Source of the DNA: Georgenia daeguensis
GTDB lineage: Bacteria > Actinomycetota > Actinomycetes > Actinomycetales > Actinomycetaceae
Assembly (NCBI RefSeq): GCF_039537705.1
Contig: NZ_BAABBA010000009.1
Span: forward strand, 62,001-126,000
Reading direction: 5' to 3'
DNA length: 64,000 bases
Shown: in pieces, positions 33,439 to 41,377 of the stretch
Position numbering within the stretch: the first letter of the stretch is position 1
How the letters are laid out: each line of letters begins with the position of its first letter
The notes under the pieces: model-generated
What the model was told of the DNA's origin: nothing
What the model saw: the letters and a program-made list of their open reading frames with translations, nothing else
Database searches by the model: none
Program-made: the position numbers and the translations under genes

Positions 33439-34728
33439 TCAGCTGCCGCCGGCGGCGGTCGCCAGCTCGCTCTGGAACGTCTTGACGTCCGAGGCGCCGG
33501 TGGTGAACTTGCTGGTGGCGTCGGAGATGCCGTTCAGCACGGCGATCGGGGAGGCGGCGCCGTGCGCCAGCGACGGCACGATCGTGTCCTGGCCGTACGC
33601 CTCGATCGCGCTCTGCTGGTACTCGGAGAACTCGGCCGGGTCGGCGTCGGTCCGGGCCGGGATGGAGCCCTTGGCCTTGTTGAACGCGACCTGGCCCTCC
33701 AGGGACCCGACCGTCTCGAGCCACGCCTTGGCGCCGTCGGGGTGCGGCGCACCTTCCGGGAGGGTGAAGGAGTCGGCCAGGAAGCCGAACATCCCGTCGG
33801 TGCCCGGGACCGGGAAGTCGACGAAGCCGGTGCCGCGCTCGATGCCCTGCTCCTCGAACGCCGCCACCGCCCAGTCGCCCATGACGTTGTAGGCGGCGTT
33901 GCCGTCGATGACCATCTGGGTCGACTCGGGCCAGTCGAGGCCGTCGCGGTCCGTGTTGGTGAAGCCGATCAGGGTGTCGAAGTGCTCGAGCGCCTTGGTC
34001 ACCTCGGCGCCGTTCCAGTCCGTGCTGCCGTCCCAGAGCCCGTTGTACGCCTCGGCCCCGAGGTCGGCCATGAGCACGGTCTCGAGCAGGTGCACCTGGG
34101 TCCACGTGGTCGCCACCGACAGCGGGGTCTTGCCCGCGGCCTTGACCTTCTCCAGGTCGGCGATCCAGGCGTCGATGTCCTCGGGCACGGCCGCGGGGTC
34201 GATCCCGGCCTCCTCGAGCACCGTGGGGTTCGCCCACACGACGTTGGAGCGGTGGATGTTCGACGGCACCGAGTAGATGGCGTCCTCGACGGTGAGCAGG
34301 TCGATGAGGTCCTGCGGGAAGACGTCGGTGAGGCCGAACTCGTCGTAGAGATCCGAGACGTCCTGGATCTGGCCGGCGTTGATGTAGTCCGTCAGCTCCT
34401 GGCCCGCGTGGGCCTGGAAGGTGTCCGGTGGGTCGCCGGCCTGCAGACGGGACTGGAGCATGTCCTTGGCGGCGGAGCCGGCACCGCCGGCGACCGCGCC
34501 GTTGACGAACTCGACGTCGGGATGCTGTTCGTTGAACACCCCGACCAGGGCGTCCAGCCCGGCCTTCTCCGAGCCCTGGGCCCACCAGGTGAAGACCTCC
34601 ACCTGGTCCCCGCCGCCCCCGCCGCCACCGCCGGTGGCGCCGTCGGTACCGCCGTTACCTCCGCCGCCGCAGGCGGCGAGGATGAGGCTGGCGGCCGCGA
34701 TCCCGGCCACCGTCGCTGTGCGTCGCAT
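33439..34728 (-). CDS. Sugar-binding lipoprotein of ABC transporter (CUT1)
   Basis: 429 residues. Lipoprotein signal peptide with lipobox LAAC and lipidated Cys20, then a Gly-rich spacer. The body is an extracellular solute-binding protein of family 1: VEVFTWWAQGSEKAGLDALV, FNEQHPDVEFV, DPPDTFQAHAGQEL, SVPSNIHRSNVVWANPTVLEEAG. Similar proteins bind mono- and oligosaccharides; the ligand cannot be read from sequence. ATG 34728 is preferred because AAGGAGAA lies seven bases upstream; the longer forms from 34749 or 34851 would place extra Arg-rich sequence before the signal peptide. A ROK regulator gene lies just upstream on the same strand. Confidence 0.92.
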   Translation of the reverse strand: MRRTATVAGIAAASLILAACGGGGNGGTDGATGGGGGGGGDQVEVFTWWAQGSEKAGLDALVGVFNEQHPDVEFVNGAVAGGAGSAAKDMLQSRLQAGDPPDTFQAHAGQELTDYINAGQIQDVSDLYDEFGLTDVFPQDLIDLLTVEDAIYSVPSNIHRSNVVWANPTVLEEAGIDPAAVPEDIDAWIADLEKVKAAGKTPLSVATTWTQVHLLETVLMADLGAEAYNGLWDGSTDWNGAEVTKALEHFDTLIGFTNTDRDGLDWPESTQMVIDGNAAYNVMGDWAVAAFEEQGIERGTGFVDFPVPGTDGMFGFLADSFTLPEGAPHPDGAKAWLETVGSLEGQVAFNKAKGSIPARTDADPAEFSEYQQSAIEAYGQDTIVPSLAHGAASPIAVLNGISDATSKFTTGASDVKTFQSELATAAGGS

Positions 34729-34951
34729 CGTGCTTCTCCTTCGAAACATCGTCGTCCCGACCGTTCCGGCGTGCCGCCGGGACGGGGACCGGCCAGAGGG
34801 CCGGGCATCCGGTTCTTCAGTGTGCCCCTGAACCGATATTGAGCGAGGCATTGGAGGAAATCGTCGCCGTGTTGTGATCTGGGGGCCGACATATTGCCAC
34901 TGGTAGGGGTCCGTCTAACGCACTTCCTCTCACGTGATCGAACATGGTCGC
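34729..34951 (-). promoter_or_regulatory. Promoter region of sugar transporter operon
   Basis: This 223-bp gap is AT-richer than its surroundings. On the minus strand it holds two similar motifs, CAATATGTCGG (near 34895) and CAATATCGG (near 34835), about 60 bp apart. They could be -10 regions or a pair of regulator sites for the ROK protein. No gene seen. I cannot define a start site. Confidence 0.4.
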
Positions 34952-36130
34952 TCAGTCCAGCAGGTAGCCATAGGGGGTGGGGGCGTGCTCGAGCGCCAGC
35001 GCGAGCGCGCCCAGAACTTCCGTGCGTGAGCCGAGTGCTGCGGGGACGACGCGCAGGCGCCTGGCGACGGAGGGGATGACGGAGCGTCGCAGCGACGCGC
35101 TCACCGCCGCCAGGAAGGGCTCGCCCGCGGCCACCAGGGGCCCGCCCAGGACGACCACCTCGGGGTCCACAAGGTTGCCCAGAAGCGCGACGCCGCGCCC
35201 GAGGTTGCGCCCGACGTCCTCGACCATACGCCGGCAGGGCGGGTCCCCGGCGTCGGCGGCGGCGACCACCTGCTCGATGGTGAGCCCCTCGCCGAGCGTC
35301 GGACGGAGCATCTCCAGCACGGCGGGGACGGAGGTGACGGTCTCCAGGCAGCCGCGGTTGCCGCACCGGCAGACGGCGCCCTCCGGCTGGAGCGGGGTGT
35401 GGCCGAGCTCGCCCGCCGTCCCACCGGCGCCGCGGTGGATCCGCCCGCCCAGCAGCAGTCCCGCGCCCACCCCGGTGGAGATCTTCACGTAGGCGGCGTC
35501 CGTCACGCCCTGCGCGGCGCCCCAGCGGGCCTCGGCCAGCATGCCCAGGGTGGCGTCGTTCTCCGCGACCACCGGGACCCCGAGCGTCTCCTCGAGCCGT
35601 CCGGCGACGTCGAAGCCCGCCCAGCCGGTGAGGATCGTCCCCGGCCCGACCGTGCGCTCGGGGCCGTCGACAGGCCCGGGCAGGCCGACACCGACCGCGA
35701 CGAGCTGCCCCGCCGATCCCGGGGCGTGCTGGAGCAGGTCGCCGACCAGCTCCAGCACGACCGGGACGGTCTGCTGGCCGGTGTGGCCCGCGGGCAGCGC
35801 GACCCCGCGCTCGGCCAGGATCTCCCCGTCCCGGGAGCCCAGTGCGGCCCGCAGGTGCGTGCGCCCGATGTCGACGCCGGCCACGAGGCCCGGCGCAGGC
35901 ACCAGGGAGACCGTCCGGGCGGGCCTGCCCCGGCGCCCGTCCGTGGTCGCCCGCTCGACGGCGGAGCCGCTCTCCAGCAGCTCCGTCACGAGGTTGGAGA
36001 CGGTGGTGGGGGAGATGCCCAGCCGGCGGGCGATCTCAGCACGCGACAGCGGTCCCGCAGAGAGCAGCGAGATCACTGCTCGACGGGTCCGCCCACGAGC
36101 GCGGGAGGTGGTCGGATCTGCGCGACCCAC
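34952..36130 (-). CDS. ROK-family transcriptional regulator
   Basis: 392 residues, GTG start preceded by AAGGGGGCAG. The N-terminal winged helix-turn-helix (about 15-70: LSRAEIARRLGISPTTVSNL) is followed by a sugar-kinase-like ROK domain with VAGVDIGRTHLRAALG and the zinc site CRCGNRGCLE. The motif set is that of NagC/XylR/Mlc-type regulators rather than of a glucokinase, because of the DNA-binding domain. It sits upstream of and in line with the sugar importer, so control of that operon in response to a sugar or sugar phosphate is likely. Upstream DNA (36131-36230) is AT-rich and contains TTTTGGTCCAAC on the minus strand, a possible autoregulatory site. Confidence 0.9.
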   Translation of the reverse strand: MGRADPTTSRARGRTRRAVISLLSAGPLSRAEIARRLGISPTTVSNLVTELLESGSAVERATTDGRRGRPARTVSLVPAPGLVAGVDIGRTHLRAALGSRDGEILAERGVALPAGHTGQQTVPVVLELVGDLLQHAPGSAGQLVAVGVGLPGPVDGPERTVGPGTILTGWAGFDVAGRLEETLGVPVVAENDATLGMLAEARWGAAQGVTDAAYVKISTGVGAGLLLGGRIHRGAGGTAGELGHTPLQPEGAVCRCGNRGCLETVTSVPAVLEMLRPTLGEGLTIEQVVAAADAGDPPCRRMVEDVGRNLGRGVALLGNLVDPEVVVLGGPLVAAGEPFLAAVSASLRRSVIPSVARRLRVVPAALGSRTEVLGALALALEHAPTPYGYLLD

Positions 36131-36312
36131 GTGCTGCCCCCTTTTCGGCCCACCGTTGGACCAAAAGATGAAATAGCCGGGGCGAATTGGCGCCTCGAAT
36201 GGAGAAAACCTAGCCGACTGCCCCCTGAATGTCGAGGGGCTGGGCAGGTCGCGTGCAAGGGCGGTCCACAGGGAGCGAGGCGTGCGCGGAGCGAGGCCCG
36301 GCGCAGGCGGTC

Positions 36313-36419
36313 GTACGGGACGACGACGGTGCGCCTGGGGAGACGACGGTGCGCCTACGGGACGACGGCGGTGCCTACAGAACCACGCAGTGCGCCTTAC
36401 GGGAAGACGACGGTGCGCC
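36313..36419 (-). repeat. Degenerate duplications of the purU 3' end
   Basis: The last 23 bases of purU (36397-36419) recur downstream of its stop as three diverged copies at about 36314-36335, 36337-36355 and 36356-36375, each close to ACGGGACGACGGTGCGCC. There is a 21-base spacer before the first. The region otherwise has no gene. Confidence 0.7.
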
Positions 36420-37251
36420 GGCCGTCGAGCAGCACGCGGTGCTCGGCGTGCCAGCGCACGGCGCGGGCGAGGACCCGGCGTTCCACGTCCTGACCGCGGG
36501 CCACCATCTCCGCCACGTCGTCGGAGTGGGTCACCCGCTCGACGTCCTGCTCGATGATGGGGCCCTCGTCGAGGTCGGCGGTCACGTAGTGCGCCGTCGC
36601 GCCGATCAGCTTCACGCCGCGGCCGTGAGCCTGGGCGTAGGGGCGGGCGCCCTTGAAGCTGGGCAGGAAGGAGTGGTGGATGTTGATGACGTTGCCCGCG
36701 AGCTCCTGGCACACCCGGTCCGAGAGGATCTGCATGTACCGCGCGAGGACGACCAGCTCCACGTCGAGGTCGCGCACCAGCCGCAGCAGCTCGGCCTCCG
36801 CCTGGTCCTTCGTCTCCTTCGTCACCGGCACGTGGTGGAACGGCACGTCGTAGAACGCCGCGATCGGGGCGAGGTCGGGGTGGTTCGCGACGACCCCGAC
36901 CGGCTCGATCGGCAGCCGCTGGAAGCGGTGGCGGAACAGCAGGTCCGAGAGGCAGTGCGGGTCCTTGGACGCCATGATCAGCGTCCGCACCGGCCGGCCC
37001 ACCTCGTCGAGGGTGAACGTCATGGCGAAGGTGCCGGCGATCTCCTCGAGCGCAGCACGGACCTCGGCGAGCGGCGCCCGGGTCTCCACCTGCACCCGCA
37101 TGAAGAACAGCCCGGTGGAGGGGTCGCCGAACTGCTGGGACTCGGTGATGTTGCCGCCGTGCTCGGCGAGCGCCCCGGAGACGGCGTGCACGATCCCGGG
37201 CCGGTCCGGGCAGGACAGGGCGAGGACGAGGTGCGCGGTCGGGGTGCTCAT
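36397..37251 (-). CDS. purU: Formyltetrahydrofolate deformylase
   Basis: 284 residues. Hydrolyses 10-formyl-THF to formate and THF, balancing the one-carbon pool. The N-terminal ACT domain (LALSCPDRPGIVHAVSGALAEHGGNI) is followed by a formyltransferase-like domain. That domain contains VLVASK-type IMASKDPHCLSDLL, the active-site NIHHSFLPSFKGARPYAQA (Asn-x-His) and AHYVTADLDEGPIIEQDV (catalytic Asp). Length is typical. The C-terminus GRRTVVFP is the sequence that has been duplicated downstream. Divergent from the GNAT gene with 95 bp between starts. Confidence 0.95.
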   Translation of the reverse strand: MSTPTAHLVLALSCPDRPGIVHAVSGALAEHGGNITESQQFGDPSTGLFFMRVQVETRAPLAEVRAALEEIAGTFAMTFTLDEVGRPVRTLIMASKDPHCLSDLLFRHRFQRLPIEPVGVVANHPDLAPIAAFYDVPFHHVPVTKETKDQAEAELLRLVRDLDVELVVLARYMQILSDRVCQELAGNVINIHHSFLPSFKGARPYAQAHGRGVKLIGATAHYVTADLDEGPIIEQDVERVTHSDDVAEMVARGQDVERRVLARAVRWHAEHRVLLDGRRTVVFP

Positions 37252-37346
37252 CCGTCGCAGGGTAGTCGGCCCGGTCGCGCGCGGGCGCCGCGTCCGCCGT
37301 TCGGGTACGGGCCACCGCGGGCGCGCTCTGATGCCAGACTGGGGGG

Positions 37347-37877
37347 ATGGACGACGTCAAGATCGACCTCATCACCGAGGAGGGGGCCGGCGAGCTGCTC
37401 ACCGTGCGGCGGGCCGCCTTCGTGACCGAGGCGCAGCTCTACGGTGACCCCAACCTCCCGGCGCTCACGCAGTCGCTCACCGAGCTGGTGGCCGACATCG
37501 GCCGGCCCGACGTCGTCACTCTCGGCGCGTGGATCGGCCACCGTCTCGTGGGCTCGGTCCGGGTGGAGCTGGAGGCCGAGCGCGCCACCCTCGGCCGGCT
37601 CGCCGTCGTCCCCGACCTCCAGGGCCGCGGGATCGGCACCCAGCTGCTCATGGCGGTGCTGCAGTACCTCCCCGAGCAGACCAAGGAGGTCTGGGTCTTC
37701 ACCGGGCAGGACTCCAAGCACAACCTGGCGATGTACAACAAGGCCGGCTACGAGCACCAGTTCGACCAGCACACCGGCGACCTCACGTACGCCTACCTGC
37801 GGCGCATCCTCGGCGAGGACGGCCCGGAGGCCGACGCCGAGCTCGCCGACCTGCCGGAGCAGGACGCCCCCGCCTGA
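37347..37877 (+). CDS. GNAT family N-acetyltransferase
   Basis: 176 residues. The acetyl-CoA binding motif A is LGRLAVVPDLQGRGIGTQLLM (R/Q-x-x-G-x-G type); MYNKAGYEHQFDQ is motif B. GNAT enzymes acetylate amines of small molecules or proteins; the substrate is unknown. The ATG directly follows a GGGGGG run. It is upstream of the glyA riboswitch, with the glyA promoter box starting 6 bases after its stop, and has no terminator of its own, so read-through into glyA is possible. Confidence 0.88.
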   Translation: MDDVKIDLITEEGAGELLTVRRAAFVTEAQLYGDPNLPALTQSLTELVADIGRPDVVTLGAWIGHRLVGSVRVELEAERATLGRLAVVPDLQGRGIGTQLLMAVLQYLPEQTKEVWVFTGQDSKHNLAMYNKAGYEHQFDQHTGDLTYAYLRRILGEDGPEADAELADLPEQDAPA

Positions 37878-37882
37878 GTTGG

Positions 37883-38030
37883 TAGTCTCGTCGCGTCGCG
37901 ACTGGCGCCAGCAGGTGGGTCACCACCGGGGAGCGGCACGAGCAGGATCCCCGAGGTCGTCCGCCTGGGCCGAGGGTCACCTAACGGAGTGCATCCACGC
38001 ACGTGCCGTGCGTGACCGACAGCGGAGGAA
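37883..38030 (+). ncRNA. ZTP riboswitch (pfl motif) in glyA-folD leader
   Basis: A TAGTCT -10 (37883-37888) leads straight into GTCGCGACTGGCG (37895-37907), GGTGGGTCACCACCGGGG (37914-37931), GAGCGG and the distal CCGCCTGGGC at 37961-37970. All conserved blocks of the ZTP aptamer are present and closer to consensus than in the purH leader. Downstream, CACGCACG-TGC-CGTGCGTG (37996-38014) is an 8-bp hairpin seven bases before the GGAGG of glyA. GGTCAC (37975-37980) can instead pair with GTGACC (38012-38017), breaking that hairpin. The competing pairings are a plausible expression platform. glyA and folD are classic targets of this riboswitch class. Confidence 0.92.
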
Positions 38031-38032
38031 CC

Positions 38033-39331
38033 ATGAGCCAGACCAGACCTGACACGTCCGTGGCGAACCAGAGCCTCGCGGAGCTGGACCCGGAGATCGC
38101 GGCCGTCCTCGACGGCGAGCTCGCCCGCCAGCGCGAGACCCTCGAGATGATCGCCAGCGAGAACTTCGTCCCGCGCGCCGTCCTGCAGGCCCAGGGGTCC
38201 GTGCTGACGAACAAGTACGCCGAGGGCTACCCCGGCCGCCGCTACTACGGCGGGTGCGAGCAGGTCGACATCGCCGAGAACCTCGCGATCCAGCGTGCCA
38301 CCTCCCTCTTCGGCGCCGAGTACGCCAACGTCCAGCCCCACTCCGGCGCCCAGGCCAACGCCGCGGTGCTGCACGCGATCGCCACGCCCGGTGACAAGGT
38401 CCTCGGCCTCTCCCTCGCCCACGGCGGCCACCTCACGCACGGCATGAAGATCAACTTCTCCGGCAAGCTCTACGACATCGCCGCCTACGGCGTCGACGAG
38501 CAGAGCCACCGCATCGAGATGGACGCCGTCCGGGAGAAGGCGCTCGAGGCCCGGCCGAAGGTCATCATCGCCGGCTGGTCCGCCTACCCCCGCCAGCTCG
38601 ACTTCGCCGCGTTCCGGGAGATCGCCGACGAGGTCGGCGCGTACCTGTGGACCGACATGGCGCACTTCGCCGGCCTCGTGGCCGCCGGGCTGCACCCGTC
38701 CCCGGTGCCCCACTCCGACGTCGTCTCCTCCACGGTCCACAAGACCATCGGCGGCCCCCGGTCCGGGTTCATCCTCTCCCGGGACAAGGAGGCCTTCGGC
38801 AAGAAGCTCGACTCCGCCGTCTTCCCCGGCCAGCAGGGCGGACCGCTCATGCATGTCATCGCCGCCAAGGCCGTGGCGTTCAAGATCGCGGCCGGCGAGG
38901 AGTTCCAGGACCGCCAGCGCCGCACGCTCGAGGGCGCGCGGATCATCGCCGAGCGGCTCTCCGCGCAGGACGTGCGCGACGCCGGCGTCTCGGTGCTCAC
39001 CGGCGGCACCGACGTTCATCTGGTGCTCGTCGACCTGCGCAACTCGGCCCTCGACGGTCAGCAGGCGGAGGACCTCCTCCACGACGCCGGCATCACCGTC
39101 AACCGCAACGCCGTGCCGTTCGACCCGCGCCCGCCGCGCGTGACGTCCGGCCTGCGCATCGGCACCCCCGCGCTGGCGACCCGCGGGTTCGGCGCCACGG
39201 AGTTCACCGAGGTGGCGGACATCATCGCGACCACGCTGGTCAACGGCGCCTCCACCGACGCCGAGGCCATGAGGGCCCGCGTGCGCGCGCTCACCGAGTC
39301 CTTCCCGCTCTACCCGGGCCTGCAGCAGTGA
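38033..39331 (+). CDS. glyA: Serine hydroxymethyltransferase
   Basis: 432 residues. Converts serine and THF to glycine and 5,10-methylene-THF using PLP. NFVPRAVLQAQGSVLTNKYAEG with GRRYYGGCE is at the N-terminus. The PLP Lys is Lys237 in STVHKTIGGPRSG; the usual TLRGPRGG after it is IGGPRSG here, a mild variant. LALATRGFG-type C-terminal IGTPALATRGFG is present. The ATG has a GGAGG box five bases upstream. Overlaps folD by GTGA, so one-carbon production and interconversion are coupled under the riboswitch. Confidence 0.97.
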   Translation: MSQTRPDTSVANQSLAELDPEIAAVLDGELARQRETLEMIASENFVPRAVLQAQGSVLTNKYAEGYPGRRYYGGCEQVDIAENLAIQRATSLFGAEYANVQPHSGAQANAAVLHAIATPGDKVLGLSLAHGGHLTHGMKINFSGKLYDIAAYGVDEQSHRIEMDAVREKALEARPKVIIAGWSAYPRQLDFAAFREIADEVGAYLWTDMAHFAGLVAAGLHPSPVPHSDVVSSTVHKTIGGPRSGFILSRDKEAFGKKLDSAVFPGQQGGPLMHVIAAKAVAFKIAAGEEFQDRQRRTLEGARIIAERLSAQDVRDAGVSVLTGGTDVHLVLVDLRNSALDGQQAEDLLHDAGITVNRNAVPFDPRPPRVTSGLRIGTPALATRGFGATEFTEVADIIATTLVNGASTDAEAMRARVRALTESFPLYPGLQQ

Positions 39332-40215
39332 CGGCTCAGGTCCTGGACGGCCGGGCGACCGCGGCGACGATCAAGGCCGAGCTGGCCGAGCGCGTCACCG
39401 CGCTGAAGGCGAAGGGCGTCACGCCGGGGCTCGGCACCGTGCTGGTGGGGGAGGACCCGGGTTCGAAGGCGTACGTGGCGGGCAAGCACCGCGACTGCGC
39501 CGAGGTCGGCATCGCCTCGATCCGTGAGGACCTCCCGGCCGACGCGTCCCAGGCCGACGTCGAGGCCGCCGTGGAGCGGCTCAACGCCGACCCTGCGTGC
39601 ACGGGCTACATCGTGCAGCTGCCGCTGCCGAAGGGCATCGACACGAACGCGGTGCTCGAGCTGATCGACCCGGCCAAGGACGCCGACGGGCTGCACCCGA
39701 CCAACCTCGGGCGGCTCGTCCTGCGGGTGAAGGAGGAGGTCACCTCCCCGCTGCCGTGCACCCCGCGGGCGGTGCTCGAGCTGCTCGCCCGCCACGGTGT
39801 CGGCCTGGCGGGCAAGGAGGTGTGCGTCGTGGGACGCGGCACCACCGTGGGCCGCTCCATCGGGCTGCTGCTCACCCGCAAGGACGTCAACGCCACCGTC
39901 ACGCTCACCCACACCGGCACGCGCGACCTCGCCAAGCACGTCGGCGAGGCGGACGTCGTCGTCGCGGCGGCGGGCCAGCCGGGGATCATCACGGCGGAGA
40001 TGGTCAAGCCGGGTGCCGTCGTCCTCGACGTCGGCGTCTCGCGGACCGTCGACCCGGTCTCCGGCAAGGCGAAGCTGCGAGGGGACGTCGCCGACGGCGT
40101 CGCCGAGGTGGCGTCGTGGCTCTCGCCCAACCCGGGCGGGGTCGGGCCCATGACCCGGGCGATGCTGCTCGCGAACGTCGTGGACACGGCGGAGCGGCAG
40201 GCCGCGCAGGGCTGA
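39328..40215 (+). CDS. folD: Methylene-THF dehydrogenase/cyclohydrolase
   Basis: 295 residues, GTG start overlapping the glyA stop. Oxidises 5,10-methylene-THF and hydrolyses the product to 10-formyl-THF, the donor for PurN and PurH. Signatures: PGSKAYVAGKHRDCAEVGI with the catalytic Lys, YIVQLPLPKGID, DADGLHPTNLGRL, VVGRGTTVGRSIGLLL for NADP, and PNPGGVGPMTRAML. Second gene of the riboswitch-controlled operon, closed by a hairpin at 40298. Confidence 0.97.
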   Translation: MTAQVLDGRATAATIKAELAERVTALKAKGVTPGLGTVLVGEDPGSKAYVAGKHRDCAEVGIASIREDLPADASQADVEAAVERLNADPACTGYIVQLPLPKGIDTNAVLELIDPAKDADGLHPTNLGRLVLRVKEEVTSPLPCTPRAVLELLARHGVGLAGKEVCVVGRGTTVGRSIGLLLTRKDVNATVTLTHTGTRDLAKHVGEADVVVAAAGQPGIITAEMVKPGAVVLDVGVSRTVDPVSGKAKLRGDVADGVAEVASWLSPNPGGVGPMTRAMLLANVVDTAERQAAQG

Positions 40216-40297
40216 GGGGGCGGGTCCCCGCGGGAGCGGGGGCGCCAGCCCGCAGCACCCGAACGGTGTGGCCTGCCTGCGCTCGGTGTGATGCCGC

Positions 40298-40349
40298 GCA
40301 CCGTCGGGGAAGATCGCTGTCCGCCCCGGACACCGATCTTCCCCGGTGC
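40298..40349 (+). terminator. Hairpin terminator after glyA-folD
   Basis: CGGGGAAGATCG (40305-40316) pairs with CGATCTTCCCCG (40334-40345); inside it TGTCCG pairs with CGGACA around a CCC loop, and GCACC/GGTGC extends the base. It lies 83 bases after the folD stop. Confidence 0.8.
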
Positions 40350-40433
40350 GGGCGCTGTTCGTCGGCCTGTGCCGGCCGGCCGGTGACCGGGCCGCCGGCC
40401 GGGGATGTCGGCGGCATCGGCGAGGATGGACGC

Positions 40434-41249
40434 ATGAAGATCGCCTCCGTCAACGTCAACGGCATCCGCGCGGCCTACAAGCGCGGCATGGGCAGGTGGG
40501 TCGAGGAGCGCCGGCCCGACGTCATGCTGCTCCAGGAGGTCCGCGCCACGGACGACGTCCTCGAGGCGCACCTCGGGCAGGAGTGGACCACCGCACACCA
40601 CGCGTGCGACATCAGGGGGCGTGCGGGCGTCGCCATCGCCTCGCGCCTGCCCGCCACGGCCGTGCGGGTGGGCCTGGGCAACGGCGTCCCCGAGGAGCCG
40701 GTGGACACCGGGCGCTGGGTGGAGATGGACCTCGACGTGGCGGGCGCCGACCGGCCGCTGACGGTGGTGTCCGTCTACGTGCACTCCGGCACGGCGAACA
40801 CGCCGAAGATGGACCTGAAGTACGCGCACCTGGAGAAGGTCACGAAGCGGCTGGGGGAGCTCGCCGAGGAGGCCCGTGACGGCCGGCGCGACGTCGTCGT
40901 CGGCGGGGACCTCAACATCGTCCACCGCGAGGTGGACATCAAGAACTGGAAGGGCAACCACAACAAGGCCTCCGGCGTGCTCGACGAGGAGATCGCCTAC
41001 CTCGACAAGTGGTTCGCCGACGGCTGGGTGGACGTCGGCCGCAAGGTCGCCGGTGACCGGCCCGGTCCGTACACCTGGTGGTCGTGGCGCGGGAAGGCGT
41101 TCGACAACGACGCCGGCTGGCGGATCGACTACCAGCTCGCCACCCCCGAGCTCGCGGAGCGGGCGACCGACGCCGGCGTCGACCGTGCCGCCTCCTACGA
41201 CCAGCGGTTCTCGGACCACGCACCGGTGGTCGCCACGTACGACATCTGA
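40434..41249 (+). CDS. xth: Exodeoxyribonuclease III (AP endonuclease)
   Basis: 271 residues. Mg2+-dependent AP endonuclease and 3'-exonuclease of base-excision repair. Visible motifs of the EEP fold: KIASVNVNGIRAAYKRG, MLLQEVRA (metal Glu), GGDLNIVHREVDIKNW (Asp/Asn), and the C-terminal SDHAPVVATYDI (Asp-His). Start fixed by the family N-terminus MKIASVNVNG. Stands alone between two terminator-like or regulatory regions. Confidence 0.94.
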   Translation: MKIASVNVNGIRAAYKRGMGRWVEERRPDVMLLQEVRATDDVLEAHLGQEWTTAHHACDIRGRAGVAIASRLPATAVRVGLGNGVPEEPVDTGRWVEMDLDVAGADRPLTVVSVYVHSGTANTPKMDLKYAHLEKVTKRLGELAEEARDGRRDVVVGGDLNIVHREVDIKNWKGNHNKASGVLDEEIAYLDKWFADGWVDVGRKVAGDRPGPYTWWSWRGKAFDNDAGWRIDYQLATPELAERATDAGVDRAASYDQRFSDHAPVVATYDI

Positions 41250-41312
41250 GCCCGGACGGTCGCCTCTCGCCACGCCGGACGAGTGGCTGGCCCCGCGCGT
41301 GACCCGGCTCTG

Positions 41313-41350
41313 TAAGGTGATGCCTGACAAGTCGTCAGGGTGTGCCTGAC
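41313..41350 (+). promoter_or_regulatory. Promoter and TGCCTGAC repeats before the zinc-finger/HTH gene
   Basis: TAAGGT at 41313-41318 is a possible -10. Right after it CCTGAC (41323-41328), GTCAGG (41334-41339) and again CCTGAC (41345-41350) form one inverted and one direct repeat. The position at the expected transcription start suggests an operator, possibly for the encoded HTH protein itself. Confidence 0.5.
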
Positions 41351-41377
41351 GATCGGAACCGTCCACGGGGAGCTGGC

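Noticed and set aside
34741..34752. TCGAAACATCG before the sugar-binding lipoprotein gene as a fourth TCA-type operator
   Set aside because: It matches only the right half of the sucC element, has no dyad partner, and overlaps the region just upstream of the RBS of an unrelated gene.
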